Virus record (IMG/VR): IMGVR_UViG_3300027851_000059
Location: 1-41,341 of that record
Direction: 5' to 3' (one strand)
Length of the DNA: 41,341 nt
Source of the DNA: a virus
Of the stretch, positions 1 to 7,718 are shown one piece after another. The notes under the pieces are model-generated. The model did no database searches. It saw only the letters and a program-made list of their open reading frames with translations, and was not told the DNA's origin. Made by a program: the position numbers and the translations under genes. The stretch's first letter is position 1. Each line of letters opens with the position of its first letter.

Positions 1-1416
1 CGCGAGCTGCAGCAATATGAAGTGGTGCAAATGTTGCACCAGGGAAAACAAAAGTACCTTGGCACGAGCTCACTATATGCATTGCCGGAGATTAACCCAA
101 AATTCATTGAGCGCGAAAAGAACAGGCAATATCTGTATTTCAAAAATGGCGCCATAGAAGTTACGGCCGAAGGCTACAAACAGATACCGCTAACGGAGTT
201 ATCGGGCTTTGTATGGGCAGATGAGATTAAACAAAACGAGCCGGCCATTATGCCAACCTTGTTGGCCATTAACGAAAAGGGTAAATTAGATCATACCCAA
301 AAGGCAATCGATTGCGACTTCTTTATGTTCATACTGGCCACCAGCTTTATTGACTGGGAAGTGGCTTGCGAAAGGGCAGGAATTGACCCGGACAACAGGA
401 ACAAGCACAGCATACTGCAAGCCATTGGCCACCTTACCGAAAAAGAGCAAGCGGAGATGGCCACGCATATGGTGAACAAAATTACAGGTATTGGCTATCT
501 ATTGCACCGCTACCGCGATGCAACCAACGAAAAGATGGTAATAGGCATGGATGCCAAAGAAAGCCCTGTAGGCGAAAGCTTTGGCCGTACCGGTAAATCA
601 TTAATCGGTAAAGCCCTTGGCCATGTGTTTCCGGTTGTTTCCATCGACGGAAAAAACAGCAAACTAGAAGATGATCCGTTCTTGTTTGAAAACGTAACAC
701 CATCAACAGCATTGGTATTTATTGACGATACCCGACCAGGAGTACACCTGAGCAGGTTTTTTACCGTGGTTACCGGTATTATGGAAGTAAATGGGAAAAA
801 TGTAGCCAAGCGCCTGATACCAGCTGAGCAAACACCAAAGCTGTACCTTACCACCAACCACAACCCAGAGGCTTCGGATGGCTCAACGCGCGACCGGGTA
901 TTCCTGATGGCTTTCGGCGACTGGTACAGCGAACACCACAAACCTTACCATGACTTTGGCCGCGCATTTTTCCAAGAATGGGATAAGGATCAATGGGATT
1001 TGTTCTACAACTTCATGGCCACTTGCCTAACCATGTATTTGAAACATGGATTGATTGATTGCCCACAAGAGGAGATAGTGAAACGCCAGCAGCGCCAAAC
1101 CATGGGCGAAGAGTTCTTAGCCTGGGCAAACAACTATTATGCTTTTGATGGCAGCAACATCAATAAGCGGCAGGCGAAATCAACTGTATACGAGAATGCC
1201 CTTGCTTACAGCAAGCAGCTGAAGAATTACATGAATACCACCTTATTCATCAAGCGCCTCAAAACATTCTGTGCCTACAGCGGATTGGATTTTAACCCGC
1301 ATAAGTTTGACAAGAAGGGCAAACCAGGCTTTTATGATAAGACCGGCAGCGTGGAGTATATTGTTGTGGCCAACGACAAATTCAACATTGCGGAAATGGA
1401 AGAATGGAAGAGCTGA
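1..1416 (+). CDS. Phage primase-helicase, helicase part (5' truncated)
   Basis: The reading frame is open to base 1, so the gene begins outside the window; the GTG at 22 is only the first start-like codon. The visible part looks like the superfamily 3/D5-type helicase half of a phage primase-helicase. Counting from codon 22, a Walker A-like GRTGKS lies near residues 188-193, a Walker B-like LVFIDD near 231-236, and TPKLYLTTNH near 277-286 resembles the sensor segment of SF3 ATPases. It would unwind the phage origin. The non-coding iteron region follows directly. No primase or zinc motif is visible, as expected if these lie upstream. The right edge of the window starts a gene resembling a primase N-terminus, possibly the other end of this gene. 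Confidence 0.75.
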   Translation, partial: RELQQYEVVQMLHQGKQKYLGTSSLYALPEINPKFIEREKNRQYLYFKNGAIEVTAEGYKQIPLTELSGFVWADEIKQNEPAIMPTLLAINEKGKLDHTQKAIDCDFFMFILATSFIDWEVACERAGIDPDNRNKHSILQAIGHLTEKEQAEMATHMVNKITGIGYLLHRYRDATNEKMVIGMDAKESPVGESFGRTGKSLIGKALGHVFPVVSIDGKNSKLEDDPFLFENVTPSTALVFIDDTRPGVHLSRFFTVVTGIMEVNGKNVAKRLIPAEQTPKLYLTTNHNPEASDGSTRDRVFLMAFGDWYSEHHKPYHDFGRAFFQEWDKDQWDLFYNFMATCLTMYLKHGLIDCPQEEIVKRQQRQTMGEEFLAWANNYYAFDGSNINKRQAKSTVYENALAYSKQLKNYMNTTLFIKRLKTFCAYSGLDFNPHKFDKKGKPGFYDKTGSVEYIVVANDKFNIAEMEEWKS

Positions 1417-1447
1417 GCAATTTAAATAAAGCCCTCTACAATCGGTT

Positions 1448-1484
1448 ATACGGCTGCACCCTTAGGTGTGGCCGTATCTGTTTA
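1448..1484 (+). terminator. Hairpin terminator after the helicase gene
   Basis: ATACGGCTGCACC (1448-1460) pairs with GGTGTGGCCGTAT (1465-1477) with one small irregularity and a 4-nt loop, followed by CTGTTTAAA. It lies 32 nt after the helicase stop codon. The T-tract is short, so strength is uncertain. Confidence 0.55.
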
Positions 1485-1613
1485 AAGGAACAGGGCTTTG
1501 ATGATGCCGTATACCAACCCGGCAAGCAGGCCAAAACAGAATAGACCGCTTAAGGCCAATGAAAATTCCATTGGCAGCAACTTCACCCATCCACCCGACT
1601 TCCAGTAGCTCAT
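1482..1613 (-). CDS. Possible 43-residue membrane peptide
   Basis: A minus-strand frame opens with ATG at 1613 and ends with TAA at 1482. The product starts MSYWKSGG and carries one hydrophobic segment, about residues 16-41, rich in Leu, Phe, Gly and Ile with a final KALFL. It would be a single-pass inner-membrane peptide. A TAnnTTTG-like box (TAGCTTTG) sits a few bases before the ATG. It is antisense to its neighbours and its end overlaps the helicase terminator. I do not recognise a family. It may be a chance ORF. Confidence 0.28.
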   Translation of the reverse strand: MSYWKSGGWVKLLPMEFSLALSGLFCFGLLAGLVYGIIKALFL

Positions 1614-1895
1614 GTACCAAAGCTATCTATTTTAAAATAAAAAAGAAAGTCGCCTTAAGGTTTGCTATGGTGGTTTTCGTGAGGTACAAGCAATATGGCT
1701 GATTCGGAGACTATATGGCGACACCTTATTCATTTTCGCTACTTCGGTAAAGCACAACCCGATTTTTAGTTTTCTCCCCCCCTCACCCCCCCACTTAACG
1801 GAGTAAGTTAATGGTATTTATGTGCCAACAGCCTATATATTATATTTTTTTATCCTCTCTTTTTTGAAGTTAAAGGAAGAATTTAATAAATCGGT

Positions 1896-2092
1896 GTGCA
1901 TTTGTGCGTTTAATATGTATATGACAGATTGTCAGAGCCTAAACGGGCGTACAAATTATTTTAGTAAACGCACAATTGCACAAAAACACAACTGCACAAA
2001 TGCCCTAAAAATGGGTTTGTAAAATTGTGCGCACAAAAGCACAGGCAGGCAGTGGGTTTCAAGCGTTTTTTGTACAAATGCACAAATGCACA
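1896..2092. repeat. Iteron-like GCACAA / CACAAATG repeats
   Basis: Copies of GCACAA (or TTGTGC on the other strand) occur at about 1896-1908, 1969-1982, 1993-2000, 2025-2036 (perfect palindrome TTGTGCGCACAA), 2039 and 2073-2093, where the 8-bp unit ACAAATGC is tandemly repeated. Spacing is irregular. They could bind a replication initiator or a repressor. Confidence 0.5.
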
Positions 2093-2150
2093 ACCAATTA
2101 TGCTATATAATAGGCTATATCGTTTTAAAATAAAACTTCAAAACAAAGTA

Positions 2151-2190
2151 CAATTTGCACTTCAAATTGAATTTTTACTGGGTATATTTG
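2151..2190 (+). promoter_or_regulatory. Possible operator and promoter for the adhesin operon
   Basis: CAATTTG (2151-2157) and CAAATTG (2163-2169) form an inverted repeat with a 5-nt spacer, using the same half-sites as the palindrome in the repressor/Cro intergenic region (34114-34129, 2-nt spacer). A TAnnTTTG match, TATATTTG, follows at 2183-2190, about 24 nt before the chosen start at 2214. This would place the adhesin operon under repressor control. The -33 box is not clear. Confidence 0.35.
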
Positions 2191-2213
2191 GAGTACACTC
2201 TTATATACCGCCA

Positions 2214-2705
2214 ATGGAGATGACTGTTCGCCTACCTGTTCGCCCTTCTGTATATCGCTTCTGTATCTCTCTATACGGTACAGCCAGTATCAAGGTCTCA
2301 CATACGGTACCTGCCATCTATTCAGCATTTCAATTATTGCACCACCCAGAGCATTATATTGATAACCGTAGCGAGGTATTCGAAAAAGGTTTGTTCATTG
2401 AACTGATCATACCATCGGAGCTGCGCAAGAGTAATAAGTTCTTCTTAAGCGATAACCACATCAGGGTTTTCAATGGTATGATTGAGGGGCTGCTGTGCGA
2501 ACAGTTGTATCAGTATCTGGACTTAATGACCAGTAGCGGGTTGAAGATTAATGATTCGATTGAGAGCTTTAAGAAGAATTTGGGTTTGGAAGCTGACGAT
2601 TGGGCTTCGGATACGTTAAAGAAAAAATACTACCGTCACAGGCGCGCGCGCGAAAAGACAATTAAATCTTTCGGCAAAACGTCCCCTGAAAAAACGATAA
2701 AATAA
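2214..2705 (+). CDS. Uncharacterised phage protein (163 aa)
   Basis: I chose the ATG at 2214 (MEMTVRLPV) because the longer frame back to 2025 has only a GTG start and runs through the repeat-rich non-coding region. The middle of the protein (EVFEKGLFIELIIPSEL) alternates hydrophobic and charged residues. The C-terminus, about residues 120-163, is rich in Lys/Arg and Asp and resembles a basic tail (YYRHRRAREKTIKS). The stop overlaps the next start by one base (TAATG), so it is translationally coupled to the adhesin-like gene. No family recognised; it could be a DNA-binding regulator or a chaperone for the downstream protein. Confidence 0.55.
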   Translation: MEMTVRLPVRPSVYRFCISLYGTASIKVSHTVPAIYSAFQLLHHPEHYIDNRSEVFEKGLFIELIIPSELRKSNKFFLSDNHIRVFNGMIEGLLCEQLYQYLDLMTSSGLKINDSIESFKKNLGLEADDWASDTLKKKYYRHRRAREKTIKSFGKTSPEKTIK

Positions 2706-4090
2706 TGCCAAACCTAACCAACATACCTACGTTTAAAGCCCTATCTAATATGGGCGGAACGGTTGCCGAATTTGTGTTTGTAGACATAAACGATGTGGTA
2801 TTGGTGCCATCGGCCGTTCAGGGCAAAATAACTGCCGATATTGAATTGGCAGCAGGCAAAGCTTGGTTTTCGGGTACTGGGGTTATTTACGGCAATATCT
2901 TTACCGAGCTGCAGCAACCAGGCGGCAATAAGCCCGATTTTTGGAAGGTATCGTTTAAAGGTAAAATACCGGAGTGGAATAACCTTACTGCAGATCTGTT
3001 CAGTATAATGGTTCATTACCGCTTCATGGTATTGGTTACCGATATGAACGGCATGGAATGGGTACTGGGCCATCCTGATTATGAAGGATTGGAGTTTAGT
3101 AGTGATGGCAGTACCGGAAATGGAGGAAGTGGCTTTAATGGCCACGAATTTGAATTTTATGGTATCATGCCGTACAAGGCGCCCAATTATAAAGGTACTT
3201 ATACTATTGATGCTGGCGACTGCCCGCCAGCTAGCGTTACGGCCGATGGCACTACCGTTGAATTACTTGCCGGTAGCACCAACACACTAGCCGAAGTAAT
3301 TGCCGACTTCACTGACGCTGAGCTATTGGATGCCTTGCAAACCACTGGGCAAGATGCCGCACTTGAAGTAAACGTAACCGCCACCAGCGGCACTATACTT
3401 ACCATACCTATTGATACGACGGTAACTTTGGAGGATGTAATTGATGGCGCGACCGTAGTTGATATTGGCGACGCGGTAGTGGCTGATGGCAGGGCAGGGC
3501 TGGTATTTGAAGAGCTTGCCCTGAGCGTAACCAACCAAGAGGTAGAAGATGCCTTGAGCGCTACGCAACGCAAAGCATTGATAAGCATACCACCGCCAAA
3601 AATTGGCCACCCAGTGGTAATATATAGTGCCAACGACATCGGTACCAATAACCCAGGGCGATTGGTTGACTTTTTTACGTTGGCGGTAAACAACCCCAAT
3701 GGCAACACCAACCGATTTGAAAACATTGGCGCCAACGTATTAATTGATTGGGCCACAGGCTTGTATTGGACACGCGCCTTGCAAGCTACCAACACTTGGG
3801 CTGGGCACAATACAGCGGCAGCTGCGCTTACCCTTGATGGTCTTACCGGCTGGCGCTTGCCGCACGAGTCGGAGTATTATAGCATACTAAACCGATACAG
3901 CGCAACGCCATTGAACCATAGCGGCTTTGGTATAACGCTTGGCGTAAGTACCAACTTCTGGACTGGCGTAGTAAACCCTGGCAACACCGCACAAGCCTAT
4001 GTAATGAATATAACTACCGCCGGTACCGTCATCATGTCGTTTAGCGGCCGCGGCAATAGCAATGGAACTTTTTACTGCAAATCAATCTAA
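2705..4090 (+). CDS. Adhesin-like virion protein with DUF1566/Lcl-type C-type-lectin-like domain
   Basis: The C-terminal part, about residues 345-461, has the pattern of DUF1566/Lcl domains: ATGLYWTRAL, then GWRLPHESEYYSIL, then NFWTG, ending in GTFYCKSI. This fold belongs to the C-type lectin/FGE group often used for receptor binding, including by targets of diversity-generating retroelements. Residues 1-150 form a separate domain with a Gly/Ser linker near 137-145, and 170-290 is Thr/Val/Ala/Asp-rich, probably beta-structured. Likely a tail fibre tip or capsid-surface adhesin. No reverse transcriptase or template repeat was seen, so active diversification is not supported here. Confidence 0.65.
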   Translation: MPNLTNIPTFKALSNMGGTVAEFVFVDINDVVLVPSAVQGKITADIELAAGKAWFSGTGVIYGNIFTELQQPGGNKPDFWKVSFKGKIPEWNNLTADLFSIMVHYRFMVLVTDMNGMEWVLGHPDYEGLEFSSDGSTGNGGSGFNGHEFEFYGIMPYKAPNYKGTYTIDAGDCPPASVTADGTTVELLAGSTNTLAEVIADFTDAELLDALQTTGQDAALEVNVTATSGTILTIPIDTTVTLEDVIDGATVVDIGDAVVADGRAGLVFEELALSVTNQEVEDALSATQRKALISIPPPKIGHPVVIYSANDIGTNNPGRLVDFFTLAVNNPNGNTNRFENIGANVLIDWATGLYWTRALQATNTWAGHNTAAAALTLDGLTGWRLPHESEYYSILNRYSATPLNHSGFGITLGVSTNFWTGVVNPGNTAQAYVMNITTAGTVIMSFSGRGNSNGTFYCKSI

Positions 4091-4094
4091 CATT

Positions 4095-4382
4095 ATGGAA
4101 ACGCAATACCTATATGCCCGCGTCTGCTTTTTGATAACCAGCATTACGGTTGCTGAGCAAGCATTATCCAATGTATATGCGCGCATCAAAAACGTGAATT
4201 ACGATGCATCAACGGGCCTTGCTACCATTACCATCTGGATATTGGAATCGCCCGAATCGGAAATATACTATGCGCACAGCATAAGCGTTACCCGACCGCC
4301 AGCTACCAGCATTGGCGAAACTGAATTGGTGCAAGCCGTATTGGGCATTATACCGGGTAGCAGCATCTACATAGGCCAGTAA
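4095..4382 (+). CDS. Uncharacterised protein downstream of the adhesin (95 aa)
   Basis: The start at 4095 (METQYLYAR) lies 4 nt after the adhesin stop. A longer frame from 4062 would overlap that gene by 29 nt and is less likely. The short hydrophobic N-terminus (LYARVCFLITSITVAEQAL) is followed by beta-rich sequence with a repeated Ile/Thr pattern. No family recognised. Its position suggests an accessory or capping factor for the adhesin. The late promoter for the head genes begins just after its stop. Confidence 0.55.
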   Translation: METQYLYARVCFLITSITVAEQALSNVYARIKNVNYDASTGLATITIWILESPESEIYYAHSISVTRPPATSIGETELVQAVLGIIPGSSIYIGQ

Positions 4383-4385
4383 TAA

Positions 4386-4421
4386 CGTCCTTTGGCGCAC
4401 CAATAGCTTGCGGTATGTTTG
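4386..4421 (+). promoter_or_regulatory. Late promoter copy 1 (head genes)
   Basis: GTCCTTTGG at 4387-4395 and TATGTTTG at 4414-4421, then 4 nt, then the GTG start at 4426. Spacing (28 nt to the TA, 40 nt to the start codon) is identical in all five copies. The -7 box fits the Bacteroidota consensus TAnnTTTG; the start codon falls where transcription should begin. Confidence 0.7.
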
Positions 4422-4425
4422 AACC

Positions 4426-5316
4426 GTGAAGTTATTATCAGCTATATTTTTCGGTCACTGGCTCATTGATCAACAATGGGTTGAGCAGGTTGCGTTGCCG
4501 CACATAGTACAGTTGCGCAGCGGAGAGATAAGCCTTGCTGAGTTCAACAAACAAATTACTGAAGGTAAGCAAGCTAGTACACCCAGTATTGTTTCTCCAA
4601 CTGGCTTAGAAGATAAGTACATCTCTGGCAAAGCTGCCAATGGCAGTGTGGGTATCATCAATATGCAAGGCCCATTAATGAAAGCCGATGGCTTTTGTGG
4701 CGAACCTGGTATGATAACCATGGGCAACTGGGTAAAGCAAATGGCCAACGACCCTAAGATAAGCGCCATTGTGTTCAATATGGACACACCAGGCGGTACC
4801 GTAAGCGGTACTATGGAGCTTGCCAACATTATTAAGGCAGTACAAAAACCCACCATTGCTTTTGTTGACGATATGGCCGCTAGTGCCGGTATGTGGATTG
4901 CCTCTGCAGCTGATGAGATTGTAGGCGTGAACCCATTAGCACAAGTAGGCAGCATTGGTGTATATACCCGCTTTGCTGATTTTGGCGACTATTACAAAGA
5001 GCGCGGCATTAAGATTAATGATGTGTATAGCCGCTTAAGCCCCGAGAAAAACAAAGCTTACCGCGAAGCACAGCAGGGCAACTTAGAGCCTATGCGCGAT
5101 GACTTGGATAAGCTGGCTATTGCTTTTAGGGAGACCATGCAAACCAATCGTGGCGACAAATTGAGCGAAGAGGTATTGAAAGGCGGTATGTATTATGCCA
5201 CCGATGCGCTGTCCTTTGGTTTGATGGACCAAGTGCTCAACTTTGAACAGACAATAGCCCGCGCCAGGGAATTGGCAGGGGGAAGTAAACCTAAACGTGT
5301 AAGACAGGTATCATGA
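4426..5316 (+). CDS. S49-family (SppA/ClpP-like) prohead protease
   Basis: This is a phage S49 serine protease, which usually processes scaffold and capsid during head maturation. DTPGG at 120-124 is the oxyanion-type motif. AASAGMW at 151-157 contains the presumed nucleophile Ser153, followed by QVGSIGVYTRFAD (173-185). The general-base lysine probably lies in the Lys-containing segment 191-210. The length is usual for single-domain phage versions. It starts with GTG at 4426, 4 nt after the -7 box of a late promoter, so the mRNA is probably leaderless. It overlaps the scaffold-like gene by 4 nt. Confidence 0.85.
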   Translation: MKLLSAIFFGHWLIDQQWVEQVALPHIVQLRSGEISLAEFNKQITEGKQASTPSIVSPTGLEDKYISGKAANGSVGIINMQGPLMKADGFCGEPGMITMGNWVKQMANDPKISAIVFNMDTPGGTVSGTMELANIIKAVQKPTIAFVDDMAASAGMWIASAADEIVGVNPLAQVGSIGVYTRFADFGDYYKERGIKINDVYSRLSPEKNKAYREAQQGNLEPMRDDLDKLAIAFRETMQTNRGDKLSEEVLKGGMYYATDALSFGLMDQVLNFEQTIARARELAGGSKPKRVRQVS

Positions 5317-5717
5317 AAAAAGAATTCGCCACCTCATTTGCCTTTTTGACTGCATTCTTCACTAGTGCTCAAGGTGAGGGTAACTTCTCTGCCGTTCATG
5401 AAGAAGAAAGCGACTCTTTTTTATTGACTAGCGGCAACTTAGGCTTGCTGAACAATGAATTTGGCCGCATGAAAGCTGAAGTTAAGGCTTCCAACGAAGC
5501 ATTTGAAGCCCAAGCCAACAAGCATACTGAGGCTATTGCCGCCAAAGACGAAACCATTGCGACCTTAAACGCTCGCATTGCAGAGTTGGAGGAAAATACC
5601 CCAAGCGGAGCAGCCAGCACGGTAAAGGCAACATCTGACCCAAAAAACTCAGCTGCCGGTACCGTAAACCAAGAAAGTGCACACATGAAACTCGCTCGCG
5701 AAGCGGGATTATTATAA
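5313..5717 (+). CDS. Head scaffold-like coiled-coil protein
   Basis: A 134-residue protein between protease and capsid, the standard position of a scaffold. Residues about 52-95 form a heptad-like Ala/Glu/Lys coiled coil (RMKAEVKASNEAFEAQ, then IAAKDETIATLNARIAELEE), followed by a Pro/Gly/Ser/Thr linker and a short C-terminal helix (MKLAREAGLL) of the type that docks on capsid subunits. The start overlaps the protease stop (ATGA). The scaffold role rests on position and shape, not on recognised family signatures. Confidence 0.6.
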   Translation: MKKEFATSFAFLTAFFTSAQGEGNFSAVHEEESDSFLLTSGNLGLLNNEFGRMKAEVKASNEAFEAQANKHTEAIAAKDETIATLNARIAELEENTPSGAASTVKATSDPKNSAAGTVNQESAHMKLAREAGLL

Positions 5718-5741
5718 TAGCCCCAAAAACCAAACCTAGCC

Positions 5742-6716
5742 ATGCCAGGATTAGATGCATCAGATATAGCGAGCGAATACGGCTCGTACTATATTAACCA
5801 AGGCCAAAACCTTCAACGTATTGCAACGCAATTAAAGTTGAAGACAAAAACGCCAATGATTGCCACGCCGGTAATTACGAGTGATACCATTTGGCGCGGT
5901 GCTACCGGCAAAATGAGTTCGGTAATACAGGCTTTCCAAAAGAACTTTACCGCGAAAGGCGATGCGACTTTTGAGGCGCAAAAAATTCCGCTTTTCAACA
6001 TCAAAGTTGACTGGGAAGATTACCCGGATGAGATTGTAGAAAACTGGATGGGTTTCTTGGCATCCATTAGCGATAATGAGCGTGCCAACTGGCCAATCAT
6101 CCGCTATATCTTGGAGGCGTATCTGATTCCTCAAATACAGCACGACTTGGAAAGCCAGTGTTACTATTTTGGTGACCACGCTGCCCCAACGCCTGGTACT
6201 GCCGGTATTACCAGCGCTGCCATGGATGGCTTGCGCAAGCAGTTAACTGCTGGCTTGTCAAGCGGCATCAATGACCTATCGGCCATCGGTACCGTAAATG
6301 CCACGAACATCTTTGATAAGGTGGAAGAAATCACCGACAAATTGACGGAGGTTTTCCGCGGGGTGCCTTTGGTTTTAGCCATGAGCACCAAAAACGTGGT
6401 ACGCTACCAGCGCGACCGCCGCAATACCCACGGCACCGACACCGTGCATGACCCGAACAAGCTTACTCCCGATTTTTACGATAGCGTAAAAATTGTTGGC
6501 TTGCCAAGCATGGATGGTACCAGCGACATGTTCCTTACCACCCAAATGAACTTGAAGTATATCCGCCGTTTGGGCAGCGAAAAGCCGTTCAAGGTGGAGA
6601 GCCAAAAGCGCTTGGTAAGCGTAATGAACGACTGGTGGGAAGGTATGGGCTTCCACTTCAATGAATTGGTGTGGTACTATCGTGATCCATCGAGCTCAAG
6701 CAGCTCAAGCTTATAG
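5742..6716 (+). CDS. Major capsid protein with C-terminal oligoserine-leucine tail
   Basis: The size (324 aa), position after protease and scaffold, and a following hairpin fit a HK97-fold major capsid protein. Features include FNIKVDWEDYPDEIVENW (about 85-102) and RRLGSEKPFKVESQKRL (about 276-292), the latter like the last capsid strands. The striking part is the end: after YYRDP come seven serines and a terminal leucine. The serine codons are mixed (tcg, agc, tca), so the tract is not recent slippage. The same ending occurs in the 184-aa protein downstream and the 144-aa protein at 22417. I infer a surface-exposed tag, possibly glycosylated. Confidence 0.75.
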   Translation: MPGLDASDIASEYGSYYINQGQNLQRIATQLKLKTKTPMIATPVITSDTIWRGATGKMSSVIQAFQKNFTAKGDATFEAQKIPLFNIKVDWEDYPDEIVENWMGFLASISDNERANWPIIRYILEAYLIPQIQHDLESQCYYFGDHAAPTPGTAGITSAAMDGLRKQLTAGLSSGINDLSAIGTVNATNIFDKVEEITDKLTEVFRGVPLVLAMSTKNVVRYQRDRRNTHGTDTVHDPNKLTPDFYDSVKIVGLPSMDGTSDMFLTTQMNLKYIRRLGSEKPFKVESQKRLVSVMNDWWEGMGFHFNELVWYYRDPSSSSSSSL

Positions 6717-6744
6717 TAGTTTCTAGGCGGAAACTTTGTTGAAG

Positions 6745-6770
6745 GGGGGTAGTGCTAACGCACTGCCCCC
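6745..6770 (+). terminator. Hairpin after the capsid gene
   Basis: GGGGGTAGTGC (6745-6755) pairs with GCACTGCCCCC (6760-6770) around a TAAC loop, with one wobble, followed by ATATTT. It may terminate partially or stabilise the capsid mRNA. Confidence 0.6.
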
Positions 6771-6800
6771 ATATTTACAAATAAAATAAATTGTTTAACC

Positions 6801-7355
6801 ATGTTGTTAGATATTGCAGGTAACCCAACCGATAACCAAGGCGGCATAGCCTCTTACCTTGGATTGATTTTGCTAACAGATATAGCAACCCATGCTACGC
6901 CGCCAAAATCTAACGGCTCAACCCTAGCTGCCCGAACCCAATGGACTGGCGATGTGATACCGAAAGCCGGTAAGGGCTTTGCCAAGTTTGAGATTGTGCC
7001 ATACAAAGGTGGCGTAAATGCCGAATTGGTGGGCGAAACCTTTGGCAAAAGCTTTAAGCCGATGCTTACTTTCAGTATTGCCGGCACTGACCAGGACAAA
7101 GCTGAGTTTGAGAACGTATACCGCCACGGTAAGTTTGCCGCATTATACCTAGACCGCGAAGAGCGCGCCTACTTGCACGGTACCGCTGCAGCTCCGGTGA
7201 TTATAGAAACCGTGAGCGCCAACTTCGGCGATAGCCCAGAGGCGTTCAAAGGTTCATTATTTACTTTGATGTGCTACGCCAACTACGGACACGCGCCTTA
7301 CGCCGGCGCAATAACCTGGTTGACAGGCACAGGCTCAAGCAGCAGCAGCTTGTAA
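6801..7355 (+). CDS. Structural protein (tail tube or head decoration) with serine-leucine tail
   Basis: A 184-residue protein directly after the capsid gene and flanked by two hairpins, which suggests high, separate expression. The sequence is Gly/Ala/Thr-rich with predicted beta content (KFEIVPYKGGVNAELVGE, then SFKPMLTFSIAGTD). It ends in GTG, five serines and leucine, echoing the capsid tail. It could be a decoration protein or the major tail tube protein; I cannot decide. Its tail, like that of the capsid, lies just before the glycosyltransferase-like genes. Confidence 0.6.
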   Translation: MLLDIAGNPTDNQGGIASYLGLILLTDIATHATPPKSNGSTLAARTQWTGDVIPKAGKGFAKFEIVPYKGGVNAELVGETFGKSFKPMLTFSIAGTDQDKAEFENVYRHGKFAALYLDREERAYLHGTAAAPVIIETVSANFGDSPEAFKGSLFTLMCYANYGHAPYAGAITWLTGTGSSSSSL

Positions 7356-7394
7356 TTATTGAGGCTTGTTAGTTGATATTTATAAATCAGGGGG

Positions 7395-7423
7395 AAGGGC
7401 TGCATTGCGCGGCCCTTCTTTTG
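7395..7423 (+). terminator. Terminator before the glycosyltransferase cluster
   Basis: AAGGGC (7395-7400) pairs with GCCCTT (7412-7417), with further GC/GC pairing in the loop, followed by CTTTTGTTT. Confidence 0.65.
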
Positions 7424-7436
7424 TTTAAACACGTTT

Positions 7437-7718
7437 ATGCTCTACATCAATAAAACCGCCAGCCGCTACATACAGTACGGCCCCAAAAAGTACGACCTGC
7501 ACAACCTTACCGAAGACCAGGTAAAAGAATTGTTGCTCATCGGCTGTTTTCATATAGCCATAAGCGATGCGGGGCTGAAGAAGCCCTTGTTTACGGCAAA
7601 AGAAATAGTGCCCTTGGTAACGAATGCGGCTACTGCAGACGAGGCCAGCCGCTTTGCCTGCCTGAGCAGCGCCGCAACCGTTAAAACCGCTTGGCAAAAA
7701 CGCATGGAGCGCCCATGA
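7437..7718 (+). CDS. Uncharacterised protein before the glycosyltransferases (93 aa)
   Basis: The protein starts MLYINKTASRYIQYG and has a helical middle (LTEDQVKELLLIGCFHIAISDAG). It overlaps the first glycosyltransferase gene by 4 nt (ATGA), so the four genes 7437-9625 form one operon. It follows a terminator and no clear promoter is seen; expression may be read-through from the capsid operon. No family recognised. A small head protein or a cofactor of the glycosyltransferases are both possible. Confidence 0.55.
   Translation: MLYINKTASRYIQYGPKKYDLHNLTEDQVKELLLIGCFHIAISDAGLKKPLFTAKEIVPLVTNAATADEASRFACLSSAATVKTAWQKRMERP

Larger units (their letters stand above)
1640..2200. other. Non-coding region, candidate replication origin
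   Basis: No credible gene occupies 1614-2213; the two frames there that lack ATG starts have low-complexity content. The stretch holds interlocked short inverted repeats (GTCGCC 1649 / GGCGAC 1717 and TAAGGT 1656 / ACCTTA 1723), two C7 tracts (1776-1782 and 1786-1792), an AT-rich tract (about 1838-1865) and a dense cluster of GCACAA repeats on both strands (1896-2090). Such a combination next to a helicase gene resembles iteron-type origins. Function is inferred. Confidence 0.4.

Noticed and set aside
1896-2092. CRISPR array
   Set aside because: Repeats are 6-10 bp, on both strands and irregularly spaced, with no conserved spacers.
1822-2213. 66-aa frame at 1822 and the N-terminal extension of the 2025 frame
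   Set aside because: They start with GTG, run through iteron-like repeats and low-complexity DNA, and have no credible protein pattern.
3950-4090. Active diversity-generating retroelement
   Set aside because: No reverse transcriptase motif and no template repeat were seen in the window.
4062-4090. Programmed frameshift between adhesin and next gene
   Set aside because: The downstream frame is +1 relative to the adhesin and no canonical -1 slippery site fits; an ATG at 4095 explains expression.
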